A DNA stretch of 43,672 nucleotides from Hymenobacter terrestris (lineage in GTDB: Bacteria; Bacteroidota; Bacteroidia; Cytophagales; Hymenobacteraceae): NCBI RefSeq assembly GCF_013377905.1, contig NZ_JABKAV010000028.1, forward strand, positions 1 to 43,672, given 5' to 3'. Position 1 is the stretch's first letter, and each line of letters starts with the position of its first letter. A model generated the notes under the pieces. The model was given only the letters and a program-made list of their open reading frames with translations, was not told where the DNA came from and did no database searches. Below, piece by piece: positions 26,236 through 33,711 of the stretch. A program made the translations under genes and the position numbers.

Positions 26236-26697
26236 CTAGCCCGCGTTTTTGCGCAGGCACACGCTGTTGGCTACCCCGGCATAAGGCCCGAAATTGGGGG
26301 TGCGCTGGTAGCCGCTGCTTTCGTAGAGCCGGATGGCCTCGGGCTGGCTTTGGCCGGTTTCGAGCACGTAGCCCGCGTAGGCCAGCTCGCTCGCCCACTG
26401 CTCCAGCTCCGCCAGCACCGCCCGCGCCGCGCCTAAGCCGCGAAACGCGGGCTGCACAAATATGCGCTTGATTTCTACCAAATCGGGCGCGTATTCCTTG
26501 AACGCCCCGCAAGCCACCGGCTCGTCGTGCTGGTAGGCCACCACGGCGTGGCGCAGGTGAGCCATGGCGGCACGGTTGAGCTGGGCATAAAAGGCGTGCT
26601 CGGCGCCGTCGCGCACGGCCAAGTCCGCATCGAGCAGGCGGACCAGCCGCAAGAAATCGAGGTTGTCGGAGTCAGTACGGAGCAGGCGAAGCATCAT
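26236..26697 (-). CDS. GNAT family N-acetyltransferase
   Basis: A 153-residue acetyl-CoA-dependent acetyltransferase of unknown substrate. The fold is seen in MLRLLRTDSDNLDFLRLVRL, HDEPVACGAFKEY, motif A (VEIKRIFVQPAFRGLGAARA) and motif B (IRLYESSGYQRTPNFGPYAG). It begins with two consecutive ATG codons (26697 or 26694). It is 56 bp downstream of the FAD oxidoreductase stop on the same strand and may be read from that gene's promoter. Confidence 0.88.
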   Translation of the reverse strand: MMLRLLRTDSDNLDFLRLVRLLDADLAVRDGAEHAFYAQLNRAAMAHLRHAVVAYQHDEPVACGAFKEYAPDLVEIKRIFVQPAFRGLGAARAVLAELEQWASELAYAGYVLETGQSQPEAIRLYESSGYQRTPNFGPYAGVANSVCLRKNAG

Positions 26698-26753
26698 AAA
26701 AGTGGATTATAGGGATTGTAGGGGCGAACGTCCGCAAGTTGAGGGTATGGCCG

Positions 26754-28343
26754 TTATGCCCCCACAACGGCCCGCACGGCTTCGGCGCACCGCTCGCCAT
26801 CCATGGCCGCCGACACGATGCCGCCGGCGTAGCCCGCACCCTCGCCGCAGGGAAACAGGCCGCGCAGGGTGGGGTGCTCCAGCGTGTCCCGGTCGCGGGG
26901 GATGCGCACGGGCGAGGAGGTGCGGCTTTCCACGCCCACAATCTGGGCTACGTTGGTGGCGTAGCCGGGGATTTTGCGGCCGAAGTTGGCAAAGCCCTGG
27001 CGCAGCCGCTCGGCCAACGCCGCGCCCAGCACCTCATCCATGGGCACCGATACGAGGCCGGGCTGGTAGCTGGTTTCCAGCAACTGGGTTGATGTTCTCT
27101 TCTTCAGAAAGTCGCCCAGCAACTGGGCTGGCGCCTTCTGGGAATTGCCGGCCAACTGGCAGGCGCGTTGCTCGATCTGCTGCTGCAGGTGCAGGCCGGC
27201 CAGCGGGCCGTGCTGGCGCAGGTCCATGTCGGTCAGCTCCACGGCAGCCACGATGCCCGAGTTGGCGAAGCGCGAGTCGCGGCGGCTAGGGCTCATGCCG
27301 TTCACCACTACCTCGCCGGGAGCCGTGGCGGCCGGTACAATAAAGCCGCCCGGACACATGCAGAACGAAAACACGCCCCGCTGCTCGTTATCTACCTGGG
27401 TTTGATGCACCAGTGCATACGAAGCGGCCGGCAGTGGGCCGCGGTCGGGGCGGCGGTACTGGGCCTGGTCGATGAGCTGCTGGGGATGCTCGACGCGCAC
27501 GCCCAGCGCAAACGGCTTGGCCTCGATGAGCACATTGCGGCGGTGCAGTAGCTCGTAGATGTCTCGGGCCGAGTGGCCGGTGGCCAGAATCACGGCGTCG
27601 GCCGTGAGCTCCTCGCCGGTGGCCGTTACCACGCCGCGCAGGCGGTTGTCGGTGATGAGCAGGTCATCGACCCGCGTTTCAAACAGCACCTGCCCGCCCG
27701 CTTCCCGCACCGAATCGCGCAGGGCGGCTACCACGGCCGGCAGCTTGTTGGTGCCGATGTGGGGGTGGGCATCGACCAGAATATCGGGCGTGGCACCGTG
27801 CTGCACCAGCAGGCGCAGGATGCGCTGCACATCGCCGCGCTTGGTGGCCCGGGTGTACAGCTTGCCATCGGAGTAGGTGCCGGCCCCGCCTTCGCCGAAG
27901 CAATAGTTGGAATCAGGATTCACAAGGTGCTCCTTGTTGATGGCGGCCAAATCGCGGCGGCGGGTGCGCACATCCTTGCCGCGTTCCACCACGATGGGCC
28001 GTATGCCCAGCTCGATGGCCCGCAGCGCCGCGAACAGTCCGGCCGGTCCGGCGCCCACAATCAGCACCGTGCGCTGGGCCTGGCTCACGTTGGGGTAGCT
28101 GAACCAGGGCCCGAACAGCTCGGCGGGCGGGCGCTGGCGGTAAATGTCGGCCCGCAGGCGCACCAGCGGCTGGCGGCCCCGGGCATCAACCGAGCGTTTG
28201 CGCAGGTGCACGAAATCGGCCTGGCCGGGGCGCAGGCCGGCGGCGGCCAGCAGGGCTTCGTAGCGGGCCAGCTCGTCGTAGGCCTGTTCGGGGGGGAGCA
28301 GCAGCTCAATTTCCTGAGCGGCGGAAGGAAGGGTAGCGGGCAT
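26754..28343 (-). CDS. FAD-dependent oxidoreductase (COG2509-type)
   Basis: A 529-residue flavoprotein. An N-terminal domain of about 90 residues (LLLPPEQAYDELARYEALLA, VHLRKRSVDAR) precedes the dinucleotide-binding motif GAGPAGLFAALRA (Gly97 onward) and the conserved region YCFGEGGAGTYSDGKLYTR. Further FAD contacts are ADAVILATGHSARD and, near the C-terminus, FPCGEGAGYAGGIVSAAMDG. Proteins of this layout are conserved across bacteria as predicted NAD(P)/FAD-dependent dehydrogenases, but the natural substrate is not established. A TATCTTTG box lies 36 bp before the ATG. Confidence 0.9.
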   Translation of the reverse strand: MPATLPSAAQEIELLLPPEQAYDELARYEALLAAAGLRPGQADFVHLRKRSVDARGRQPLVRLRADIYRQRPPAELFGPWFSYPNVSQAQRTVLIVGAGPAGLFAALRAIELGIRPIVVERGKDVRTRRRDLAAINKEHLVNPDSNYCFGEGGAGTYSDGKLYTRATKRGDVQRILRLLVQHGATPDILVDAHPHIGTNKLPAVVAALRDSVREAGGQVLFETRVDDLLITDNRLRGVVTATGEELTADAVILATGHSARDIYELLHRRNVLIEAKPFALGVRVEHPQQLIDQAQYRRPDRGPLPAASYALVHQTQVDNEQRGVFSFCMCPGGFIVPAATAPGEVVVNGMSPSRRDSRFANSGIVAAVELTDMDLRQHGPLAGLHLQQQIEQRACQLAGNSQKAPAQLLGDFLKKRTSTQLLETSYQPGLVSVPMDEVLGAALAERLRQGFANFGRKIPGYATNVAQIVGVESRTSSPVRIPRDRDTLEHPTLRGLFPCGEGAGYAGGIVSAAMDGERCAEAVRAVVGA

Positions 28344-28378
28344 AAGGCGGGGGAAAGGGAGTTATCCTTTTACGCCCG

Positions 28379-28386
28379 CAAAGATA
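28379..28386 (-). promoter_or_regulatory. Candidate -7 box (TATCTTTG) for the FAD oxidoreductase
   Basis: On the minus strand TATCTTTG fits the Bacteroidota -7 consensus TAnnTTTG. It lies in the 58-bp gap after the thioesterase stop, 36 bp before the oxidoreductase ATG. I see no clear TTTG at the -33 position. Confidence 0.4.
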
Positions 28387-28401
28387 CGCGCCGCGGCCGG
28401 C

Positions 28402-28818
28402 CTACGCTACCGGCTCCGGTTGTAATTCAGGCGGCAGAATGACTACCGGGCGCTTGTCCTCATCAATGGCCACGAAGGTGAACAGGCCCGACACGGCGCG
28501 GTGGCGGTCTTCGGAGTACATCTGCTCCACAAATAATTCCACCCGCACCTTGAGGCTGGTGCGGCCCACATGCTCGACCCGGCCAATGAGCTCGACCAGC
28601 GTGCCGCCGGGGATGGGGTGGGTGAAATCGACTTTATCGGAGGAAACCGTGACCATTTTCAGGCGCGAAAAACGGGTGGCCGTGATAAAGGCTACTTCGT
28701 CCATCATATGCAGTGTGGTGCCGCCGAACAGGGTGTCGTAATGGTTGGTGGTGTTGGGGAAAACCGCTTTGAAGATGCGAGTTTCGGCGCGGCTGATTTT
28801 TTCGGCAAGCGTGAGCAT
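28402..28818 (-). CDS. Acyl-CoA thioesterase (hotdog fold)
   Basis: A 138-residue hotdog-fold enzyme that hydrolyses acyl-CoA to free acid and CoA. The N-terminal signature NTTNHYDTLFGGTTLHMMDE carries the Asn and Asp of the YciA/BACH-type active site. VDFTHPIPGGTLVELIGRVE and VRVELFVEQM complete the single hotdog domain, and SGLFTFVAIDEDKRPVV follows. Its preferred chain length is unknown. The start at 28818 (MLTLAEKISRAETRIFKAVF) fits the family. It is the first gene downstream of the cobalamin riboswitch on the same strand, about 210 bp away, but no link between this enzyme family and cobalamin is known to me. Confidence 0.92.
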   Translation of the reverse strand: MLTLAEKISRAETRIFKAVFPNTTNHYDTLFGGTTLHMMDEVAFITATRFSRLKMVTVSSDKVDFTHPIPGGTLVELIGRVEHVGRTSLKVRVELFVEQMYSEDRHRAVSGLFTFVAIDEDKRPVVILPPELQPEPVA

Positions 28819-28987
28819 AAGCAGGAAGGGGAAGAAAGGGTGGTGGAAAAAATCCTGCCCGGCCCGTTTTTCGGTGGGCCCCTGCTCCCCGGTTTTCCCT
28901 GCCGAATACTGCGCGCCCGGCCACGCCGGAGCCGGCTGCCCGGCAGCCGGTTATGGAATGGACCACCGGCCCGCCGCAGTATGCAAC

Positions 28988-29014
28988 AAGGCCCCCAGGT
29001 CGCGGGGTGGCCTT
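28988..29014 (-). terminator. Possible expression-platform hairpin of the riboswitch
   Basis: On the minus strand AAGGCC(A)CCCC pairs with GGGGGCCTT across a short loop, followed by GTTGC. It begins about 15 bases after the conserved cobalamin-riboswitch 3' end. Its place suits a terminator or translation-blocking element, but the U tract is poor. Confidence 0.4.
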
Positions 29015-29029
29015 ATCATCATAAGCGGC

Positions 29030-29215
29030 GGGCAGGTTTCCTGACTCGGGCCTGCCTCCCCGCCCATCTCACCCGCCGAAGCAGGCAATGGGCAACGTGG
29101 GGGAGGCAGCGGCAGCGCCGAAGCAGCCGGCCCTCACAGTAGCGCGTCTGTCCGGGAGTTGCACCCGGTTCCCTTTTAAGGCCCCGCCCGAAAGCGCAGG
29201 CCACCAGCCACTCAT
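29030..29215 (-). ncRNA. Cobalamin (B12) riboswitch
   Basis: Read on the minus strand, the stretch contains the conserved blocks of the adenosylcobalamin riboswitch in order: AAAAGGGAACCGGGTGCAAC, then TCCCGGACAGACGCGCTACT and GTGAGGGCCGG, then near the 3' end GGCAGGCCCGAGTCAGGAAA followed by CCTGCCCGCC, which includes the B12 box. These fit the core of the cobalamin family. Such RNAs normally shut off cobalamin uptake or synthesis genes, or B12-independent enzymes. Here the next gene on the strand is an acyl-CoA thioesterase about 210 bp on. The 5' limit is approximate. Confidence 0.9.
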
Positions 29216-29389
29216 CTGACCTGAAAAACAGACCGAGAACGGGGCGAAGGTAGGCGGAAATCTGCTGGCCAATACCGGCCGGCACTTGTGCCCAAGCAAC
29301 ATATCATTAAACTTAGGGTATACTTATTGCTGCAAGCAAACCCGCCGGCCAGTGATGCCGGCACCCCGCGCTTTATTCTGCTACCTCCT

Positions 29390-29956
29390 ATGCCCGCCAT
29401 CTGTACGCCTCCCGGGCGAATTTTTCTGGCTCCTTTGCTGCTCCCGCTGCTGGGACTCGCTCTTGGTCTTACTTCCTGCTCGGAACCCGACTCGACGGCC
29501 GCGGCCGATAAAGCGGCCCGACCCAGTCCCGCCGCCACCGTATCGGCCACTGTGGCTAGCGGGGCCACGTTCAGTATTCGCTACAGCCGTCCCTCGGCCC
29601 ACGAGCGCAAAGTAATGGGTGGGCTGGTGCCCTACGGCCAGGTATGGCGCACGGGCGCCAACGAGGCTACCACTTTCACTGTCGATAAGCCCGTGCGGGT
29701 GCAGGGCCGCCCATTGCCGGCTGGTAAGTATGCCCTGTTCACCATTCCGCAGGAAAAGGAATGGACTATCGTTTTCAACAACCAGCCCAACCAGTGGGGG
29801 GCCTACGAGTACAACGCCAGTCGCGACACGCTACGCGTACCCGCCCCGGTTTCGGTCCTGAACAGCCGCCTCGAACAGTTCACCATCACGGCCGATAAAA
29901 CTGGTGAGGTGAGTCTGGGCTGGGAAAATACTCGCGCCACGTTCAAAGTGGAGTAA
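29390..29956 (+). CDS. DUF2911 lipoprotein
   Basis: A 188-residue exported lipoprotein. The ATG at 29390 gives MPAICTPPGRIFLAPLLLPL followed by LGLALGLTSC, a lipobox with Cys30; an earlier ATG at 29288 would add 34 residues that spoil the signal. The body (about 55-188) is the DUF2911 domain, seen in IRYSRPSAHERKVMGGLVPY, GQVWRTGANEATTF, LPAGKYALFTIPQEKEWTIV and FNNQPNQWGAYEYN. The domain is common in Bacteroidota and of unknown function. It is divergent from the riboswitch transcript, and no partner genes are evident. Confidence 0.9.
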   Translation: MPAICTPPGRIFLAPLLLPLLGLALGLTSCSEPDSTAAADKAARPSPAATVSATVASGATFSIRYSRPSAHERKVMGGLVPYGQVWRTGANEATTFTVDKPVRVQGRPLPAGKYALFTIPQEKEWTIVFNNQPNQWGAYEYNASRDTLRVPAPVSVLNSRLEQFTITADKTGEVSLGWENTRATFKVE

Positions 29957-30000
29957 CAGCTAGAGAAGCTAAAACTAACGATGTTTAGGAATTTAAAACA

Positions 30001-30092
30001 ACGTCATGCTGAGCTTGCCGAAGCATCTCTACCGCTTCGTTGAACGACTGTAGCGAAGCGGTAGAGATACTTCGACAAGCTCGGCATGACGT
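30001..30092. repeat. Palindromic repeat, GTCAT-ended family
   Basis: The left arm ACGTCATGCTGAGCTTGCCG continues AAGCATCTCTACCGCTTCG. The right arm read on the other strand is ACGTCATGCCGAGCTTGTCG continuing AAGTATCTCTACCGCTTCG. Only a few positions differ. A TTCTTTT run follows on the right. It lies between the convergent DUF2911 and dioxygenase genes and can act as a terminator as well as being a repeat. Confidence 0.85.
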
Positions 30093-30128
30093 TCTTTTCT
30101 ACCCTAAAACCTACTTCTGCATCAATCA

Positions 30129-31115
30129 CTACTCGCCGCCCAGTACGCTTTCCACCCAGCCCTTGCCCCAGTCGGCTAGTTCGGTTTGGGTCCAGAGCTG
30201 GGGGTAGAAGATGCGGCGCTGGAACTTGGGAGGCAGGTACTGCTGCCAGTTGGTGCCGCCGGTAGCCGCAATGGCGTCGGGGTTACGCTCCAGGTAGCGT
30301 ACGGCCGATTTGTAGTGCATCAGGGGCCAGTTCACGTTCACGTTCACATCGAGCTGGCGCAGCTGGTGTAGCAGGCGCGGATGCTGCTGGCCCTCGGGGC
30401 CGGTGGGCAGGCGCTGCACTACGGCCCAGAGGTTGCGCTGGGCATACTGGCGGGCAAAGTCGTTGAGCTGAGCCGTGTATTTCTTCTCAAATTCGGTGAG
30501 CGTAAGCGCCTTTGCCCCGGTTTCGACTACTGTCGCGCCCGATTTCCAGTAGATGCAGCCCAGCAGCTCGTCGTGGGCGGCGGCCTCGCCCAGCAGGCGG
30601 CGGCGCTCCTCGGGCACGAGGTTGCTCAGGGCGGTGCTGGCCAACTCAATCATGCGGTACTGTACGCTCTGGAAGCCTGAGGCCGGCATAAGGGCCAGCC
30701 GGAACTCCAGAAACTGCTGCTTGTCCATGCCGTCCACCATCACGTCGAACGAGTCGATCAGGTTCTCGAAGTAGCGGTTGACGCGGCCCACGCGCAGCAC
30801 CACTTCCTTCACGGTGGGCGCCTGCAGGTCGCCGAGCTGCTCGTATTCGCAGAGGCAGAGCTTGAAATACAGCTCCGTAATCTGGTGGTACATGATGAAA
30901 ATCCGCTCATCGGGAATTTCGGTGCGTGGGCGCTGCAAACTCAGCAGGGTTTCGAGCTGAATGTAGTCCCAGTAGCCGAGGTAGCGGGTGTGGTAGTACC
31001 CTTCGAGGTAGGCGGCCAGATCCTGGTCGTCAGCATCGAAGCGCTGCTTAAGGCGCTGCAGCTGCTCCAGCACGGCGGGCGAGAAGTCGGTGGGAGTGGG
31101 GGCGGGTTTTTCCAT
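30129..31115 (-). CDS. Tryptophan 2,3-dioxygenase family protein
   Basis: A 328-residue heme protein of the tryptophan 2,3-dioxygenase family; the classical reaction opens the tryptophan ring to N-formylkynurenine. Matching motifs are GYWDYIQLETLLSLQ, DERIFIMYHQITELYFK with the distal His77, FRLALMPASGFQSVQYRMIE with the substrate-carboxylate Arg, and VNWPLMHYKSAVRYL with His267 at the heme-ligand position. The usual GTGGSSG loop is changed to ATGGTNWQQYL, so substrate handling may differ. I start at the ATG at 31115; the frame is open 17 codons upstream. No kynureninase or formamidase gene is nearby. It diverges from the serine ammonia-lyase gene with 94 bp between them. Confidence 0.88.
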   Translation of the reverse strand: MEKPAPTPTDFSPAVLEQLQRLKQRFDADDQDLAAYLEGYYHTRYLGYWDYIQLETLLSLQRPRTEIPDERIFIMYHQITELYFKLCLCEYEQLGDLQAPTVKEVVLRVGRVNRYFENLIDSFDVMVDGMDKQQFLEFRLALMPASGFQSVQYRMIELASTALSNLVPEERRRLLGEAAAHDELLGCIYWKSGATVVETGAKALTLTEFEKKYTAQLNDFARQYAQRNLWAVVQRLPTGPEGQQHPRLLHQLRQLDVNVNVNWPLMHYKSAVRYLERNPDAIAATGGTNWQQYLPPKFQRRIFYPQLWTQTELADWGKGWVESVLGGE

Positions 31116-31124
31116 AGGCAGGAG

Positions 31125-31132
31125 CAAAGGTA
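31125..31132 (-). promoter_or_regulatory. Candidate -7 box (TACCTTTG) for the dioxygenase
   Basis: TACCTTTG on the minus strand matches TAnnTTTG and ends 9 bases before the ATG, which would give a very short leader. The -33 element is not clear. Confidence 0.4.
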
Positions 31133-31209
31133 GGAATTCGGGGCAGGCAGGAGGAAGGGGTGTCATTGCTTCTTCCCCCTCACTTCCCCCAAAATCCTAC
31201 CTTTACCCC

Positions 31210-31890
31210 ATGGCAGAGAAATCGAGCATTTTTGATATGATTGGGCCGGTGATGATCGGGCCCAGCTCCTCGCATACGGCCGGCGTGGTGCGCATTGCGC
31301 GGGCCGCCATCCGCATACTGGGCAGCAGCCCCACGCACGCCGTCATCACGTTCTACAACTCGTTTGCCCGCACCTACGAGGGCCACGGCTCCGACCGCGC
31401 CATTGTGGCCGGGCTGCTGGGCATGAACACCGACGATGTGCGCATCCGCGAGGCCTTCGACCACGCCAAAGAGGCCGGTCTCAGCTACACGTTCCAGGGC
31501 GTGGGCAATGCCTCCACCATGCACCCCAACACCATAAGGCTGCAGCTGCGCGACGAGCGCACCGGCGGCGCGGTGGAGGTAGTGGGCCAGAGCCGGGGCG
31601 GGGGCGTTATCCGCATTGTGGAGGTCGATGGCTTTCCGGCCGACTTCTCGGGCTCGTTGCACACGCTCATTATTGATGCCGACGACGAGGTGGGCTCCAT
31701 TGCCTTCATTGCCTCGGTCATCTCGCGCGACGACTGCAACATTGCCACCATGTCGGTTTCGCGGCGGGGCAGGCACGAAACGGCCCGCCAGTTCATCGAA
31801 ATCGACTCCGACCTGCGCCCTATCACGCTCGACTACCTGCGCCAGCTGCGCTGGGTACACCGCCTGATCGACATCCCGGCGCTGGATTAA
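31210..31890 (+). CDS. sdaAB: L-serine ammonia-lyase, iron-sulfur type, beta subunit
   Basis: A 226-residue subunit of the [4Fe-4S] serine dehydratase that turns L-serine into pyruvate and ammonia. The beta domain is seen from residue 6 (SIFDMIGPVMIGPSSSHTAG), continuing with ITFYNSFARTYEGHGSDRAI and HPNTIRLQL. A C-terminal ACT domain (about 150-226, LHTLIIDADDEVGSIAFIAS) may sense serine. The iron-sulfur cysteines belong to the alpha subunit, which is not in this window, so that subunit must be encoded elsewhere. I start at the ATG at 31210; the longer open frame overlaps the divergent dioxygenase. Confidence 0.94.
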   Translation: MAEKSSIFDMIGPVMIGPSSSHTAGVVRIARAAIRILGSSPTHAVITFYNSFARTYEGHGSDRAIVAGLLGMNTDDVRIREAFDHAKEAGLSYTFQGVGNASTMHPNTIRLQLRDERTGGAVEVVGQSRGGGVIRIVEVDGFPADFSGSLHTLIIDADDEVGSIAFIASVISRDDCNIATMSVSRRGRHETARQFIEIDSDLRPITLDYLRQLRWVHRLIDIPALD

Positions 31891-31944
31891 ATTAGGAGTT
31901 ATTAGCTGACTACTAACGGCTCAAAATGGGGTGTTGGTTGATTG

Positions 31945-31978
31945 GTTGAAGCAATATAGCGGGTAATCAATACCTTTG
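31945..31978 (+). promoter_or_regulatory. Candidate promoter for the TolC-adaptor operon
   Basis: TACCTTTG at 31971-31978 fits the -7 consensus TAnnTTTG, and GTTG at 31945-31948 lies 22 bases before it as a possible -33 box. The TolC ATG is 76 bases downstream. A second, weaker box TACTTTTA lies at 32042-32049, just before the ATG. Confidence 0.5.
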
Positions 31979-32054
31979 GTCCAACGGCTTCGGGCTGCGG
32001 CCACGGGGGCCGGGCGGGGTTTTTCGCTTTCGTCTTTTAGCTACTTTTATCCAT

Positions 32055-33581
32055 ATGAAGCGCTTTTACTGCCTGCTGCTGAGTGCCGCCGCTATGGCCC
32101 CGCTGGCGGCCCTGGCCCAAACCACGCCCCCCGCGCAGCCGCCCGCCGGTGCGCTGGCAGCTACCGCACCCACAGGCCCCTGGAGCCTGCCGGCCGCCGT
32201 GGAGTATGCCCTGACCCATAACCTGAACGTGCGCCAGAGCCAGCTGCAGGCCCAGAACATTGATGTGGCCCTGCTGCAGAGCCGCGCCGCAATGCTGCCC
32301 TCGGCCAACCTCAACGGCAGCCAGGCCTGGAACTACGGTACAACCATCAACCCGCTGACTAACGTTTTCCAGAGCCAGACCACGCGCAACAATAACTTCT
32401 CGGCCGTATCGCAGATAACGCTCTTCTCGGGCTTCCAGCTGCGCAACGCCGTCCGCCGCAACACGCTCGATTACCAGGCCGCCCTCAGCGACGTGGAGCA
32501 GGCCCGCAACGACTTGTCGCTCAACGTAGCTTCGGCCTATCTGCAGATGCTGCTGGCCCAGGAACTGGTGCGCACCAATGAGGTGCGTGCGGCCAGTACC
32601 CAGCTGCAGGTGGAGCAGAGCCAGAAGCTGCTGAAAGCCGGTGCGGTGGCCGAAAGCAACGTGCTCGACAGCCGCGCCCAGCTTTCCACCGACCAGCTTA
32701 ACGTCATCACGGCCCAGAACCAGCTGGCCATTGCCAAAATTCAGCTGGCCCAGCTGCTCAATCTGGATGAGGCCGCCAGCCAGGCGCTCACCATTGAAAC
32801 GCCCGAGCTGGCCGACCCCACCGAGGGCGCACTAGCCGATGTGGCTCCGGCCGAGGTGTTTGGCACCGCCCAAACCCGCCAGCCCGAAATAAAGGCCGCC
32901 GACCTGCGCGTGCAAAGCAGCATGCGCAGCCTCGACCTGGCCCGTGGGGCTTACTACCCGCGCCTGACCTTTGGCGCCAGCATCTTTACCGGCTACTCCT
33001 CGCTCTACACGCTGCCCACCACCAGCGTCGATTCGGCCCAGGCGTTTTTTCCCATCTTTCAGCTCGACCCCAACACCGGCCGGCCGTCGACTACGGTGGC
33101 CCCGTTCGTTGCCGTAACCCCCTTCCAGCCAGTATTTCGGCGCAGCTCCGAAAACGTATCGTACTTCACCCAGCTCGATAACAACTTGGGTAAGTCGCTG
33201 CAGTTTAACCTGCAGATTCCGATTCTTAACGGCCTGCAGACCCGCACCAGCGTGCAGCGGGCCAAAATAAACCAGCAGCTGGCCGAGGTGCGCGCCGAGC
33301 AGGCCCGGCTGGTGCTGCGCCAGACCATTGAGCAGGCTTTCGCCGATGCGCTGGCTGCCCAGCGCCAGTTTCTGGCTTCCAGCCGGCAGGTAGAAGCCCT
33401 CACGCTGGCCTACCGCAACGCCGAAATCCGCTTCAACAATGGCCTGCTCAACGGCACCGAGTTCAACATTGCCAAAAACAACCTCACGGCCGCCGAGTCG
33501 AGCATGATTCAGGCCAAGTACAGCTTTGTATTCCGCCGCAAAGTCCTCGATTTCTACCAGGGCCGGCCAATTGCACTATAG
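32055..33581 (+). CDS. TolC-family outer-membrane efflux protein
   Basis: A 508-residue outer-membrane channel. A signal peptide (MKRFYCLLLSAAAMAPLAAL, then AQ) precedes two OEP repeats (about 45-260 and 280-500) with long helices such as LNVRQSQLQAQNIDVALLQS and FADALAAQRQFLASSRQVEA. It has no lipobox, unlike the channel at 21931. Segments GSQAWNYGTTINPLT and LTFGASIFTGYSSLY suit the beta-barrel strands. It is followed after 130 bp by a MacA/HlyD-like adaptor on the same strand, so the two probably form part of a tripartite exporter. Confidence 0.92.
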   Translation: MKRFYCLLLSAAAMAPLAALAQTTPPAQPPAGALAATAPTGPWSLPAAVEYALTHNLNVRQSQLQAQNIDVALLQSRAAMLPSANLNGSQAWNYGTTINPLTNVFQSQTTRNNNFSAVSQITLFSGFQLRNAVRRNTLDYQAALSDVEQARNDLSLNVASAYLQMLLAQELVRTNEVRAASTQLQVEQSQKLLKAGAVAESNVLDSRAQLSTDQLNVITAQNQLAIAKIQLAQLLNLDEAASQALTIETPELADPTEGALADVAPAEVFGTAQTRQPEIKAADLRVQSSMRSLDLARGAYYPRLTFGASIFTGYSSLYTLPTTSVDSAQAFFPIFQLDPNTGRPSTTVAPFVAVTPFQPVFRRSSENVSYFTQLDNNLGKSLQFNLQIPILNGLQTRTSVQRAKINQQLAEVRAEQARLVLRQTIEQAFADALAAQRQFLASSRQVEALTLAYRNAEIRFNNGLLNGTEFNIAKNNLTAAESSMIQAKYSFVFRRKVLDFYQGRPIAL

Positions 33582-33711
33582 GCGGCCCGTTGTAGGGGCT
33601 AGCCGCTGCCATGATGCGCTGCTGGCTGTTACCCCACGCTTTCCTGCCGCTGCGCCCGGCCTGCCCGGCGCTCAACCCACATTCCAAGCACCTACTCCCT
33701 AATACCTCAAA

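Larger units (their letters stand above)
28819..29389. other. Long intergenic region with the cobalamin riboswitch
   Basis: From right to left it holds the upstream region of the DUF2911 gene (29216-29389), the minus-strand riboswitch (29030-29215), a GC-rich hairpin at 28988-29014, a second dyad CCGGCTGCCCGGCAGCCGG near 28932-28950, and an uncharacterised tract up to the thioesterase start. A 23-codon minus-strand frame (29022-28951) starts just after the riboswitch. A longer frame over 28634-28966 is mostly a shadow of the thioesterase. I see no full-length gene. Confidence 0.6.

Noticed and set aside
28634..28966. 110-codon minus-strand frame after the riboswitch, as a possible riboswitch target
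   Set aside because: Its second half is the thioesterase gene in another frame and the first half is low-complexity; no family resemblance.
30129..31115. Loss of the heme-ligand histidine in the dioxygenase-family protein
   Set aside because: A first alignment seemed to place Val at the ligand position, but matching WPLMH to the W-R-F-R-H pattern of bacterial enzymes puts His267 at the ligand position.
31198..31205. TACCTTTA as a -7 box for the serine ammonia-lyase
   Set aside because: It ends only 4 bases before the ATG, so transcription would begin at or inside the start codon.
33582..33711. Possible small gene between TolC and adaptor
   Set aside because: No frame has a credible start, length or composition; it appears to be a simple intergenic spacer of the operon.
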